Shown here: piece after piece, positions 44,174 through 52,135 of the stretch
Numbering within the stretch: position 1 is the first letter of the stretch
Layout: each line of letters starts with the position of its first letter
Assembly (NCBI GenBank): GCA_024134725.1
Contig: CP099863.1
Span: 1,607,501 to 1,671,500 of the forward strand
Length of the DNA: 64,000 nt
Direction: 5' to 3'
Origin: Bacillus sp. 1780r2a1
Lineage (GTDB): Bacteria; Bacillota; Bacilli; Bacillales; Bacillaceae_H
Translations under genes and position numbers: made by a program
The notes under the pieces: generated by a model
Databases searched by the model: none
Told to the model about the DNA's origin: nothing
The model's input: the letters and a program-made list of their open reading frames with translations, nothing else

Positions 44174-45115
44174 ATGAAAAAGTGGTTATCATCTGTTATT
44201 GTTGCGATGTTCCTTGTTGTTCTTGCAGCCTGTGGCGCAACTGATGAAGGAAGCAAACAAACAGAACAAACAAAGCAAACAGAAGAGCAAGCTGTTACGG
44301 TTAAAGATGCAAGAGGAGAAGAAGTAACGGTTGAACAAGCACCTAAGAAAATTGTTTCTCTTATGCCAAGTAACACGGAAATCGTTTATGAGTTAGGCCT
44401 TGAAAAAGAATTAGTTGGCGTAACGAGCAACGATGATTATCCTGCAAGTGTGAAAGAAAAAGAACAGGTAGGGGATATGAATATCAACGCGGAAAAAGTT
44501 ATTTCATTGAATCCAGACCTAGTGTTAGCTCACGGTTCGAGCATGGGAATGTCGGATGAAGTTTTCAAGCAGATTGAAAGTGCAGGTATTCCGCTATTTG
44601 TTGTAAACGATGCAACGGATTTTAACACCGTGTATGAAACAATTGAAAACATCGGGAAGCTAACGAATAAAGTAGAAGAAGCAGATAACACAGTGAACGA
44701 AATGAAAGCTGCTGTTTCAGAAATTGAAGAAAAAGCGAAAGAAATTAAAGATGAAGATCGTAAGAAAGTATGGGTAGAAGTTTCACCTGCACCTGAGATT
44801 TATACAACTGGTAAAGGTACTTTTATGGATGAAATGATTAAAACAATCGGAGCAGAAAACGTAGCTGGAAATGAAGAAGGTTGGGTAAAACTTTCGGAAG
44901 AGAAAGTGGTTGAGCTAAATCCAGATACAATTGTTACAACCTATGATGGGGACGCAAAAGAAATTAAAAACCGTCCAGCATGGAGTGATATTACAGCTGT
45001 AAAAGAAAATCAAATTGTAAACGTTGATTCTAATAAAACAAATCGACCTGGGCCACGAATCGTAGAAGGGTTAGAAGAGTTCGCAAAAGCCGTATATCCT
45101 GAGGTGTATAATTAA
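44174..45115 (+). CDS. btuF: Cobalamin-binding lipoprotein BtuF
   Basis: A 313-residue ABC solute-binding lipoprotein with lipobox VLAAC (Cys20). After a Gln/Thr/Lys-rich linker comes the BtuF/FhuD fold: TVKDARGEEVTVEQAPKKIV, SLMPSNTEIVYELG, NPDLVLAHGSSMG. Control by a cobalamin riboswitch fixes the ligand as a corrinoid. A terminator follows, and no btuC or btuD comes after it, so it must use transport subunits encoded elsewhere. Confidence 0.9.
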   Translation: MKKWLSSVIVAMFLVVLAACGATDEGSKQTEQTKQTEEQAVTVKDARGEEVTVEQAPKKIVSLMPSNTEIVYELGLEKELVGVTSNDDYPASVKEKEQVGDMNINAEKVISLNPDLVLAHGSSMGMSDEVFKQIESAGIPLFVVNDATDFNTVYETIENIGKLTNKVEEADNTVNEMKAAVSEIEEKAKEIKDEDRKKVWVEVSPAPEIYTTGKGTFMDEMIKTIGAENVAGNEEGWVKLSEEKVVELNPDTIVTTYDGDAKEIKNRPAWSDITAVKENQIVNVDSNKTNRPGPRIVEGLEEFAKAVYPEVYN

Positions 45116-45120
45116 TCGAG

Positions 45121-45164
45121 AAAAGGACCATATTCCAATTCAAAAAGGAATTGGTCCTTTTTTA
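45121..45164 (+). terminator. Terminator between btuF and cbiZ
   Basis: AAAAGGACC / GGTCCTTTT with an inner stem. cbiZ would need read-through or an unseen promoter. Confidence 0.75.
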
Positions 45165-45197
45165 TCGTTACGTCTTCAGCAGGATGATGAATTACTA

Positions 45198-45806
45198 ATG
45201 ATGAAAACAAGTACACCGTTTAAAGCGTACAGTTCGGGTGTGCTAGGAGACGGCATGATTGAGACCGATGTTTTTTATAATCGCTTTGTAAATAAATACT
45301 ACCGTGCTGATTCACCAGCCGAAGAATATAGAGCATTTTTAAAAGAAAAAAGCTTCGTTTATGATAAAGTAGTAGGGTTAATGACGGCTGTTTATTTGCG
45401 CAATAAATCGGTTTATACATATTGTAAAGACGGTCTGACAATCTCATCCATTATTACTGCCGGAGTTGGTAATGCTGTGGATTTGACGAGTGATGATATT
45501 ACTCCATTTTCTTCACAGCCTGGGACAATTAATATGTTCATATTTATTGATGGAAAGTTAACGGATGCTGCGTTTTTACAGTTATTTATTGCAGCAACAG
45601 AAGTGAAAACCCGAATGCTGTATGAGTTAGGAGTGCAAGATCCAAACACACAGACACTTGCGACAGGGACATCTACGGATAGCGTTTGTATTGCTGCGAG
45701 CCAAAAAGGTAGCTTGTATGAGTACGGCGGATCTATGACGGTTCTGGGACAAGCGGTAGGAAAGCTCGTTAAACTAAGTTTACTTGAAACAATTCAAAAA
45801 AGGTGA
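45198..45806 (+). CDS. cbiZ: Adenosylcobinamide amidohydrolase CbiZ
   Basis: Removes the aminopropanol tail from cobinamides so that they can be rebuilt by CbiB. It has 202 residues: AYSSGVLGDGM, AGVGNAVDL, INMFIFIDGKLTDAAFLQ, ATGTSTDSVCIA. The frame stays open and CbiZ-like (SLRLQQDDELLMM) upstream into the terminator, without a start codon or a strong ribosome binding site. The present start may therefore be secondary after a deletion. The C-terminus leads directly into cbiB. Confidence 0.85.
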   Translation: MMKTSTPFKAYSSGVLGDGMIETDVFYNRFVNKYYRADSPAEEYRAFLKEKSFVYDKVVGLMTAVYLRNKSVYTYCKDGLTISSIITAGVGNAVDLTSDDITPFSSQPGTINMFIFIDGKLTDAAFLQLFIAATEVKTRMLYELGVQDPNTQTLATGTSTDSVCIAASQKGSLYEYGGSMTVLGQAVGKLVKLSLLETIQKR

Positions 45807-45811
45807 TGTGT

Positions 45812-46795
45812 ATGGAATTTCAACAATTAATTGTAGCGCATTTATTAGCAATCTCACTAGCGCTTGTATTAGATGCTATTATCGGAGATCCTGTAAATTG
45901 GCCACATCCCGTCAGGTGGTTTGGAAGATGGATTTCTTTTGTTGATAAGCGTTTAAATCAAGGTAAGTTTCAACGAATGAATGGTTTGTTTCTTGTATTA
46001 AGCATGGTAGTGTGGTGTTTTATACTACCTTTAATTCTTTTAATTGCCCTATACGAAACCTCATACTGGATTGGAATTATAGTTGAAGGAGTGGTAATTG
46101 CTACAACAATTTCAACAAAGTCTTTGGGAGAAGCTGCCTATAAAGTAGCACACCCTTTACAAAAAGGTGACTTACAGGAAGCACGCTTTCAAGTGGGGAT
46201 GATTGTGGGAAGAGATACCAATCAGCTTGATGAAAGCGAAATTGCTAGAGCAACAGTTGAAACAGTAGCGGAGAATACCAGTGATGGCATTACAGCTCCT
46301 TTGTTTTTTGCTTTTTTATTAGGTGGAGCGGGTGCTTTTTTTTATCGAAGTATTAATACGTGTGATTCAATGGTTGGGTATAAAAATCCTATGTATGAAA
46401 AGTTTGGATACTTTAGTGCGAAGTTAGATGACTGGCTGAATTTTATCCCTAGTCGGCTGACAGCGTTTATTATGGTTATTAGCAACGTAATGCACAGTGA
46501 ATTTACAGCAAAGCATGTGTTTAGCATAATTAAAAGGGATGCACCTAAACACCCGAGCCCAAACAGCGGCTATGGTGAAAGTGCTGTTGCAGGTTTGCTT
46601 GGCATTCAGCTCGGAGGTCGAAACACGTATAAAGGAATTGTTTCAAATCGTGCGAAAATGGGAGATCCCCTTTATTCTTTAAATGTTAGTCATATTTTTA
46701 AAACAGTCCAAGTGATGAAGCGGACCGTTTGGTGTACTTGGTTTTTTTATTTGATAGGAGGGATATTGATTGGCATTACCTACACATGGAGCTAA
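45812..46795 (+). CDS. cbiB: Adenosylcobinamide-phosphate synthase CbiB
   Basis: Membrane enzyme joining cobyric acid with aminopropanol phosphate. It has 327 residues. The family start DAIIGDPVNWPHPVRWFGRWI is at 22-42, followed by VAENTSDGITAPLFF, PKHPSPNSGYGESAVAG and four to five membrane segments. ATG 45812 has AAAGG eight bases upstream. It overlaps cobD. Confidence 0.93.
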   Translation: MEFQQLIVAHLLAISLALVLDAIIGDPVNWPHPVRWFGRWISFVDKRLNQGKFQRMNGLFLVLSMVVWCFILPLILLIALYETSYWIGIIVEGVVIATTISTKSLGEAAYKVAHPLQKGDLQEARFQVGMIVGRDTNQLDESEIARATVETVAENTSDGITAPLFFAFLLGGAGAFFYRSINTCDSMVGYKNPMYEKFGYFSAKLDDWLNFIPSRLTAFIMVISNVMHSEFTAKHVFSIIKRDAPKHPSPNSGYGESAVAGLLGIQLGGRNTYKGIVSNRAKMGDPLYSLNVSHIFKTVQVMKRTVWCTWFFYLIGGILIGITYTWS

Positions 46796-47846
46796 TCCGG
46801 CTGTTTTTCTAGAGGCGATAGGCCAAAATACAGAACGTTCATTCATTGATTTTAGCGTAAATACAAACCCTTTAGGGGCACCGGATATCATCAGTGAAAA
46901 TTGGGATGTGCTTAGAGAAATCGCTTTTTCTTACCCTGATCCTGACGTGCAAAAGTTAACGGGTCTCATTGCCCATCACCATAAGCTTACTTCTGGTGAA
47001 ATATTAGTAACAAACGGTGCAGCAGAAGCCTTCTTTTTGCTTGCTTCCATATTTTCAAACGAAAAGGTAGGGATTTTACAGCCTACTTTTATTGAATATG
47101 AACAGGCGAGTTTAGCTCATGGTTGTGAAATCATTCATATTTCTCTGGAAGAAACAGATAATTGGAATTGGAATATGTCCGAAATAAAACAAAAGCTTCC
47201 AATCTTAAAAGCGATATGGATTTGTCATCCCAACAACCCTACCGGACGAATGTATGACATAAATGAGTGGGAAGAGCTAATTGACTTAGCTCATCGTGAG
47301 AAGACTTATCTGGTTGTTGATGAAGCGTTTATTGATTTTGTAAAGGACGCCTCTTCGTTTGATCGGTGGATTCAAAGGTGTCCATATTTAATTGTTGTTC
47401 GGTCTATGACAAAAATGTTTAATATTGCTGGAGCAAGGTTAGGGTATGTTTTAGCTCATCAAGACGTTATTACTAAGTTGAAGCAAAAGCAGCCCCCTTG
47501 GAGTGTGAATGGTGTGGCGCAGCAAATTGGGCAATGGTGCTTATCTGAAATCGAGTTCGTGAATAAGACGGTCGAGTACATTGATAAAGAAAGAAATCGA
47601 GTGATAAACGAGTTGCAAAACCTAGGATTTAACGTATCTCAGTCAGTAACTAACTATTATTTATGCAGCATCCCAACGAGCTATACTGCCGATGGGTGGC
47701 TGGCATTTTTAGCGCAAGAAGGAATTGTAGCAAGACATACTGAAAATTTTCTAGGTTTAAATGGTCGATATGTTAGATTAGCCGTCAAAACAAAAGTAGA
47801 GAATGACCAGCTCCTAAGCGTGTTAAGAAAAGGAGTGGAAGCTTAA
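46770..47846 (+). CDS. cobD: Threonine-phosphate decarboxylase CobD
   Basis: PLP enzyme making aminopropanol phosphate for CbiB. It has 358 residues. HPNNPTGRMY, VDEAFIDF and the PLP lysine in VRSMTKMFNIAGARLGY fit class II aminotransferases. The TTG start at 46770 has GGAGGG seven bases upstream. It overlaps cbiB by 26 nt. Histidinol-phosphate aminotransferase is the nearest alternative, but the context decides. Confidence 0.9.
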   Translation: MALPTHGANPAVFLEAIGQNTERSFIDFSVNTNPLGAPDIISENWDVLREIAFSYPDPDVQKLTGLIAHHHKLTSGEILVTNGAAEAFFLLASIFSNEKVGILQPTFIEYEQASLAHGCEIIHISLEETDNWNWNMSEIKQKLPILKAIWICHPNNPTGRMYDINEWEELIDLAHREKTYLVVDEAFIDFVKDASSFDRWIQRCPYLIVVRSMTKMFNIAGARLGYVLAHQDVITKLKQKQPPWSVNGVAQQIGQWCLSEIEFVNKTVEYIDKERNRVINELQNLGFNVSQSVTNYYLCSIPTSYTADGWLAFLAQEGIVARHTENFLGLNGRYVRLAVKTKVENDQLLSVLRKGVEA

Positions 47847-48406
47847 TGTTAGTGTTTGTCACTGGTGGTGTTCGCAGCGGAAAGTCAGCAGCGGCAGAGT
47901 CCTTTGTCGAAAAACTAATGATCAATCGCGCTATCTATCTAGCGACTAGCCGCGTCACTGATCATGAGATGCAAGAGCGAATTGAGTTGCACCAACAGCA
48001 ACGAAGTAACTCAGGGTTGTCGTGGTTGACTATTGAAGTTCCCAATAACATATCTAGTATTTATTCATTGATTCAAGAAACGGATCTTATTTTGCTAGAC
48101 TGTGCGACAAATTGGCTGGCAAACGAGCTTTTTACCAAAGAGGAAAAGTGGCAATCTACCTTGAAAGCGAACGAGCTGGTTAATGAAATGATAGAGGTGA
48201 TTCATCAATTGAATAAGCGATGTCAGCACCTTGTCATTGTATCAAATGAACTGTTTGAATCGGGTGTTCTAAAAGGACCGACGTTTATCTACATGAAGTT
48301 ACTGGGAAGGATTCATCAAGAGATTGTGGATCAAGCAGACGTAGCGATTTCTGTAGAAGCGGGTATTCCCTATTACTATAAGGGAGATGAAACAGCATGG
48401 CAGTAA
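47846..48406 (+). CDS. cobU: Adenosylcobinamide kinase/guanylyltransferase CobU
   Basis: A 186-residue bifunctional enzyme that phosphorylates and GMP-activates cobinamide. The intact P-loop GGVRSGKS (7-14) is followed by YLATSRVTDHEMQERIELHQ and LLDCATNWLANEL. It begins at the cobD stop. Its C-terminus is shorter in conserved features than usual. Confidence 0.88.
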   Translation: MLVFVTGGVRSGKSAAAESFVEKLMINRAIYLATSRVTDHEMQERIELHQQQRSNSGLSWLTIEVPNNISSIYSLIQETDLILLDCATNWLANELFTKEEKWQSTLKANELVNEMIEVIHQLNKRCQHLVIVSNELFESGVLKGPTFIYMKLLGRIHQEIVDQADVAISVEAGIPYYYKGDETAWQ

Positions 48407-49179
48407 AAGAGTGGATAGTCATCGCACGCCTAGCCCTTCAGTTTTTTACAATTCTACCAACGGCAAAAACGATTCAATGGACGGAAAAGCGCACGGCGAA
48501 AGCACTTTATTTTCTACCGTGGATTGGTGCTTGTATAGGGGCAGTTAGCTATAGTTTGTTTGTAGGTCTGGAGTCGTTAGGAGTGAGCTCTGTGACCATT
48601 GCAGTTTTGCTTATGTTAGCCAGCGCAATACTCACAGGAGGCTTACACTTAGATGGCTGGATGGATGTGAGTGATGCTTATTTCTCACACCAACCAAGAG
48701 AAAAAAAACTTGTGATTTTAAGTGATCCTAATATAGGTGCGTTTGCGGTGTTATCAATTTTAGCCCTATTAGCTCTTCGTTTTAGCGGAATAAATGAGCT
48801 GATGAACACTCATCAATCAATTGATTTAGCTGCGTTTATGAGTGCGTTTATATTGCCGCGTATTGTAGCAGGATGGATTTTACTTTGGGGTCAGCCAGCC
48901 AAAGAAACAGGATTAGCTTCATACTTTCAAAAGGGTTCAACTGAAAGACAAAAGTGGATTTATGCGACAATGAGCATACTAATGATTGCAGGTCTTGTCT
49001 ATTTCATGGAAAATAAAGCTGTGATTTTAATTGGTGCAATGGCTGTTTTTATCTGGATTAAATTTTATCGTGCTCAGTTTGGAGGCATTACGGGAGATGT
49101 TGTTGGAGCAACGATTGAAGGAGGCGAGACGCTTGTATGGGTGAGTATGTGGATATGCTATTTATTCGGCACGGTTTAA
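48397..49179 (+). CDS. cobS: Cobalamin synthase CobS
   Basis: Membrane enzyme joining GDP-cobinamide with alpha-ribazole. It has 260 residues. The family motif GGLHLDGWMDVSDAYF (about 81-96) and the C-terminal FGGITGDVVGATIEGGE are complete. It overlaps both neighbours. Confidence 0.93.
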   Translation: MAVKEWIVIARLALQFFTILPTAKTIQWTEKRTAKALYFLPWIGACIGAVSYSLFVGLESLGVSSVTIAVLLMLASAILTGGLHLDGWMDVSDAYFSHQPREKKLVILSDPNIGAFAVLSILALLALRFSGINELMNTHQSIDLAAFMSAFILPRIVAGWILLWGQPAKETGLASYFQKGSTERQKWIYATMSILMIAGLVYFMENKAVILIGAMAVFIWIKFYRAQFGGITGDVVGATIEGGETLVWVSMWICYLFGTV

Positions 49180-49751
49180 CAGAACCCAACAAGCTGCGCC
49201 AGTACATTGGATGGAGTAATCCGTCGCTAAGTAGCGAAGGAATCGCACTGTTGAAAGCGTCTAATATGGTGCCAGACCTAGTCGTTGGAAGTGATTTGTA
49301 TCGTACGCAAGAAACGGGCGCAATTTTATTTCCGCAGCAGCCCTATGTAGCTTTAAGAAACTGGAGAGAGCTCTCATTTGGCGATTGGGAAGAGTGTACG
49401 TATGAGCAGTTGAAAAATGATTCAGCGTATCGAAAGTGGATTGATGCTCCTTTTGAAGAACAACCGCCGAACGGAGAGGATTTCGAAGCCTTCTCTAGTC
49501 GAATTTGGAAAGCTTGGGATCAAACAGTCGACTTGATGTTGCAACAAAAAGCTAGTTTAACAGCCGTTGTCACTCACGGTGGACCTCTTCGTTTCATTGC
49601 CTCTTATTTTCTAGAACAATCCTCATTTTGGGATCATTCTTTTTCGTATGGAGAAGGAATCCGACTGCGTTTCAATAAGGATGATATAAGGGAGAGAAAG
49701 CCATGCATTTCGTATTCGGTGGTGCGTTCAATGGAAAGCGAAAATGGATAA
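49137..49751 (+). CDS. cobC: Histidine phosphatase, alpha-ribazole phosphatase CobC
   Basis: A 204-residue phosphoglycerate mutase-like phosphatase: LFIRHGLTEPN with the catalytic His, SDLYRTQET, and a second His in VVTHGGPL. It removes the 5'-phosphate of alpha-ribazole phosphate or cobalamin phosphate. The start could also be GTG 49149 or ATG 49155. The reading frame lies inside the end of cobS. Confidence 0.85.
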   Translation: MGEYVDMLFIRHGLTEPNKLRQYIGWSNPSLSSEGIALLKASNMVPDLVVGSDLYRTQETGAILFPQQPYVALRNWRELSFGDWEECTYEQLKNDSAYRKWIDAPFEEQPPNGEDFEAFSSRIWKAWDQTVDLMLQQKASLTAVVTHGGPLRFIASYFLEQSSFWDHSFSYGEGIRLRFNKDDIRERKPCISYSVVRSMESENG

Positions 49752-50140
49752 AGAAACAGTATGATAACCAAATTACAGCGTGGTATAGTGCCTATGAAAA
49801 TCCGATAAAAGTGCCTACACTCGTAAAAGGAGATCAATACATAGTTATAGAAGGAATAGAACGATACATTAAAGAATTAATTGATAGTGGTAAAACTGTT
49901 GATGAAGTGTGTTGCTACTTCAATGAACAATTACAAGCATGGCGAGCTGAGAATTTGCTAGCAAATATAATTGTTATTGGAACAGAAATTGGAAAAGGGA
50001 TTGTTCCATTAAACCAAAATGACCGCAGTTGGCGTGATGCATGTGGCTATGTCTATCAAATGCTTGTAGCAGAAGCGGAAACAGTTGATCGCATCTGGTA
50101 TGGAATTTCGAATCGAATAAAGGAGGATATAAAGGAATGA
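49703..50140 (+). CDS. Degenerate CobU-like protein
   Basis: A 145-residue protein. The start MHFVFGGAFNGKRKW recalls the CobU P-loop GGxxSGKS, but with Asn-Gly-Lys-Arg in place of Ser-Gly-Lys-Ser. The end, IGTEIGKGIVPLNQNDRSWRD followed by AEAETVDRIWYGI, matches the CobU C-terminal pattern. The middle is reduced. It may be a regulatory or partial-activity partner of CobU; kinase activity is doubtful. It overlaps cobC by 49 nt and the next gene by 4 nt, so it is an integral part of the operon. Confidence 0.7.
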   Translation: MHFVFGGAFNGKRKWIKKQYDNQITAWYSAYENPIKVPTLVKGDQYIVIEGIERYIKELIDSGKTVDEVCCYFNEQLQAWRAENLLANIIVIGTEIGKGIVPLNQNDRSWRDACGYVYQMLVAEAETVDRIWYGISNRIKEDIKE

Positions 50141-50709
50141 ATATCTATACAAAAACAGGAGACAAAGGGCAAACGAGTTTAATAGGAGGACGTGTAAATA
50201 AAGACGACATTCGAGTGGAAGCTTACGGAACAATCGATGAGTTAAATAGCTATGTAGGTCAAGCGATTGCTCAGTTAAATGACAGTGTATTTAATGAATT
50301 AAAAGAAGAGCTTGTGACTATTCAACACGAGCTATTTGACTGTGGAAGTGATTTAGCTTTTGCTAGAGATGACCACCCTTATAAAGTTGAAGCAAGTATG
50401 ATTGAAGTGTTAGAGCGAAAAATTGATGAGTATATGAAAGAAGCTCCTGAGATTGAACGCTTTATTTTGCCAGGCGGAACACAAGCGGCAGCCACACTTC
50501 ATGTGTGCCGCACGGTGACAAGAAGAGCAGAAAGGTTAGTTGTTGGGGTTCAGCGAGAGTTTAAAATTAACGAGGCGGTCCTTCAATATTTAAATCGTTT
50601 ATCCGATTACTTCTTTGCAGCTGCTCGCATTGCCAATTCACGAGAAAATGTGAAAGATGTTGAGTATATTCGCAGTGCGAAAGTATTTAAAAAAGGAAAG
50701 ACAAAATAA
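50137..50709 (+). CDS. pduO: Cob(I)alamin adenosyltransferase, PduO type
   Basis: A 190-residue ATP:corrinoid adenosyltransferase. The N-terminal ATP motif is YTKTGDKGQTSLIGG (4-18). It is followed by GTIDELNSYVGQA, FILPGGTQAAATLHVCRTVTRRAERLVV and a C-terminal NRLSDYFFAAARIAN. It makes the adenosyl form needed by CobU and the riboswitch ligand. Last gene of the operon. Confidence 0.93.
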   Translation: MNIYTKTGDKGQTSLIGGRVNKDDIRVEAYGTIDELNSYVGQAIAQLNDSVFNELKEELVTIQHELFDCGSDLAFARDDHPYKVEASMIEVLERKIDEYMKEAPEIERFILPGGTQAAATLHVCRTVTRRAERLVVGVQREFKINEAVLQYLNRLSDYFFAAARIANSRENVKDVEYIRSAKVFKKGKTK

Positions 50710-50730
50710 ATAAAAACGTGTGGATAGTTT
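50708..50730 (+). terminator. Left half of a terminator split by an IS
   Basis: AAATAAAAACGTGTGGATA (50708-50726), then GTTT. Its exact complement lies at 52021-52039, on the other side of the insertion. Confidence 0.75.
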
Positions 50731-50758
50731 GGGACTGACCCCGTAAAGTGAGACAAAT

Positions 50759-50822
50759 AAAAAACACCTTTAAGTTGAAAACTGGGTATGTAGTACCTAA
50801 CCATCACTTGGAGGTGTTTTTT
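50759..50822 (+). promoter_or_regulatory. Hairpin that can hide the transposase ribosome binding site
   Basis: AAAAAACACCT (50759-50769) is exactly complementary to AGGTGTTTTTT (50812-50822), which includes part of the GGAGG site of orfA. It could protect against translation from read-through RNA. Confidence 0.5.
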
Positions 50823-50824
50823 CT

Positions 50825-51148
50825 ATGGGAACAAGAGTTAGTTATCCAGTCGAACTAAAGTTAAAGGCAATTGAAATGAGATTAGCCGGTGTATCTGTAA
50901 AAGAAGTCTTATCACAACTAAACATTCGAAATCCTACCCAATTAAAAACGTGGATGAAGTGGTATCAAACTGGGGATGTACACCGGTTGGAACAGCCAGT
51001 AGGCAAGCAATATGCCTATGGAAAAGGTCCTGATTTTGAAAGCGAGACAGCGAAGTTAGAGGCTGAGAACCGACAGTTAAAGCAACAAATCGAGATTTTA
51101 AAAAAGTACAAGGAATTGGAAAGGAAGTGGTACCAGAAATCGCAGTGA
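50825..51148 (+). CDS. IS3-family transposase OrfA
   Basis: A 107-residue DNA-binding part. The helix-turn-helix is YPVELKLKAIEMRLAGVSVKEVL and the C-terminal leucine-zipper is SETAKLEAENRQLKQQIEILKKYKELER. GGAGG precedes it. The slip site A-AAA-AAG at 51100-51106 allows a -1 shift into OrfB. Confidence 0.9.
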   Translation: MGTRVSYPVELKLKAIEMRLAGVSVKEVLSQLNIRNPTQLKTWMKWYQTGDVHRLEQPVGKQYAYGKGPDFESETAKLEAENRQLKQQIEILKKYKELERKWYQKSQ

Positions 51149-51975
51149 ACCTAGTGGAAGAGTTAAAAGAACAAATCCCTATTTATCAAATCTGTTTCCA
51201 TCTTGGTATTCCCCGATCCACTTACTACCGTTGGAAGCAGCATAGTCAACAGGATACACGAAAGAAATGGATGGAACAGCAAGTGGGTGAACAATGTCGT
51301 GCACACAAGTTTCGATATGGCTATCGAAAAATCACAGCTGTACTCAAGCGAACCATGAAGATTAACCACAAGTTTGTGCAGCGTACCATGCAGAAATACG
51401 GTTGGCAATGTCGTGTTAAACGAAAGAAACGGCAGCGAACAGGGCAACCTTATCAGGTTGCAGAGAATGTATTAAATCGTGACTTTCAAGCTGAACGCCC
51501 TCTCCAAAAGCTCGTGACCGATATTACGTACTTGCCTTTTGGGCCGAAACCATTGTATCTTTCAAGTATTCAAGATTTATTTAACGGAGAGATTATTGCG
51601 TATTCCATAGGTGATTGTCAAAATGTCGCGTTTGTTTTAGACACGCTTAACCAACTCCCTTCTCTACCGGAAGGGTGCACGTTGCATAGTGATCAAGGCT
51701 CTGTGTACACATCGTATGCTTATCAACAAACAATTAAAGAGAAAGGCATTATCATGAGTATGTCCCGAAAAGGGACGCCCGCAGATAATGCCTCAATTGA
51801 ATCGTTTCATTCCTCACTAAAGTCTGAAACGTTCTACCTTGACGAGTTGACATACACTACGACTACCATCGTAGAGCAAACCGTCAAAAGCTATATTACG
51901 TATTATAACCATGCCCGTATTCAAACAAAATTAAACAACCAGTCTCCTGTACAATACAGAAAACTGGTTGTTTAA
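51127..51975 (+). CDS. IS3-family transposase OrfB (DDE integrase domain)
   Basis: The catalytic part, 282 residues from GTG 51127, though it is probably made as an OrfAB fusion by -1 frameshifting; the frame is open upstream to the slip site. The DDE residues are in LVTDITYLPF, TLHSDQGSVYTS and NASIESFHSSLKSE. The HTH_21-like part YRWKQHSQ precedes it. The C-terminus is YYNHARIQTKLNNQSPVQY. Confidence 0.92.
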   Translation: MVPEIAVNLVEELKEQIPIYQICFHLGIPRSTYYRWKQHSQQDTRKKWMEQQVGEQCRAHKFRYGYRKITAVLKRTMKINHKFVQRTMQKYGWQCRVKRKKRQRTGQPYQVAENVLNRDFQAERPLQKLVTDITYLPFGPKPLYLSSIQDLFNGEIIAYSIGDCQNVAFVLDTLNQLPSLPEGCTLHSDQGSVYTSYAYQQTIKEKGIIMSMSRKGTPADNASIESFHSSLKSETFYLDELTYTTTTIVEQTVKSYITYYNHARIQTKLNNQSPVQYRKLVV

Positions 51976-52020
51976 AAGGTGTTTTGATTCCTGTCTCAAA
52001 AACAGGGGTCAGTCCCGTTT

Positions 52021-52039
52021 TATCCACACGTTTTTATTT
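52021..52039 (+). terminator. Right half of the split terminator
   Basis: TATCCACACGTTTTTATTT, the perfect complement of 50708-50726. Confidence 0.75.
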
Positions 52040-52135
52040 ATGAAATATTCGAAACCTGAAATAAATGGCTGTAAAAAAATATTGGTTACCTCTATAATAA
52101 GAACAGTGTAAAGAAAGAGAAAAGAGGTTAGGAGA

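Larger units (their letters stand above)
50731..52016 (+). mobile_element. IS3-family insertion sequence (~1286 bp)
   Basis: Terminal inverted repeats begin GGGACTGACCCC at both ends, with further matches TGAGACA and AACACCTTT inside. The flanking 4-bp direct repeat is GTTT (50727-50730 and 52017-52020). Two overlapping frames encode OrfA and OrfB. The boundary could shift by one base. The element appears intact. It sits in the loop of the cob operon terminator. Confidence 0.9.
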
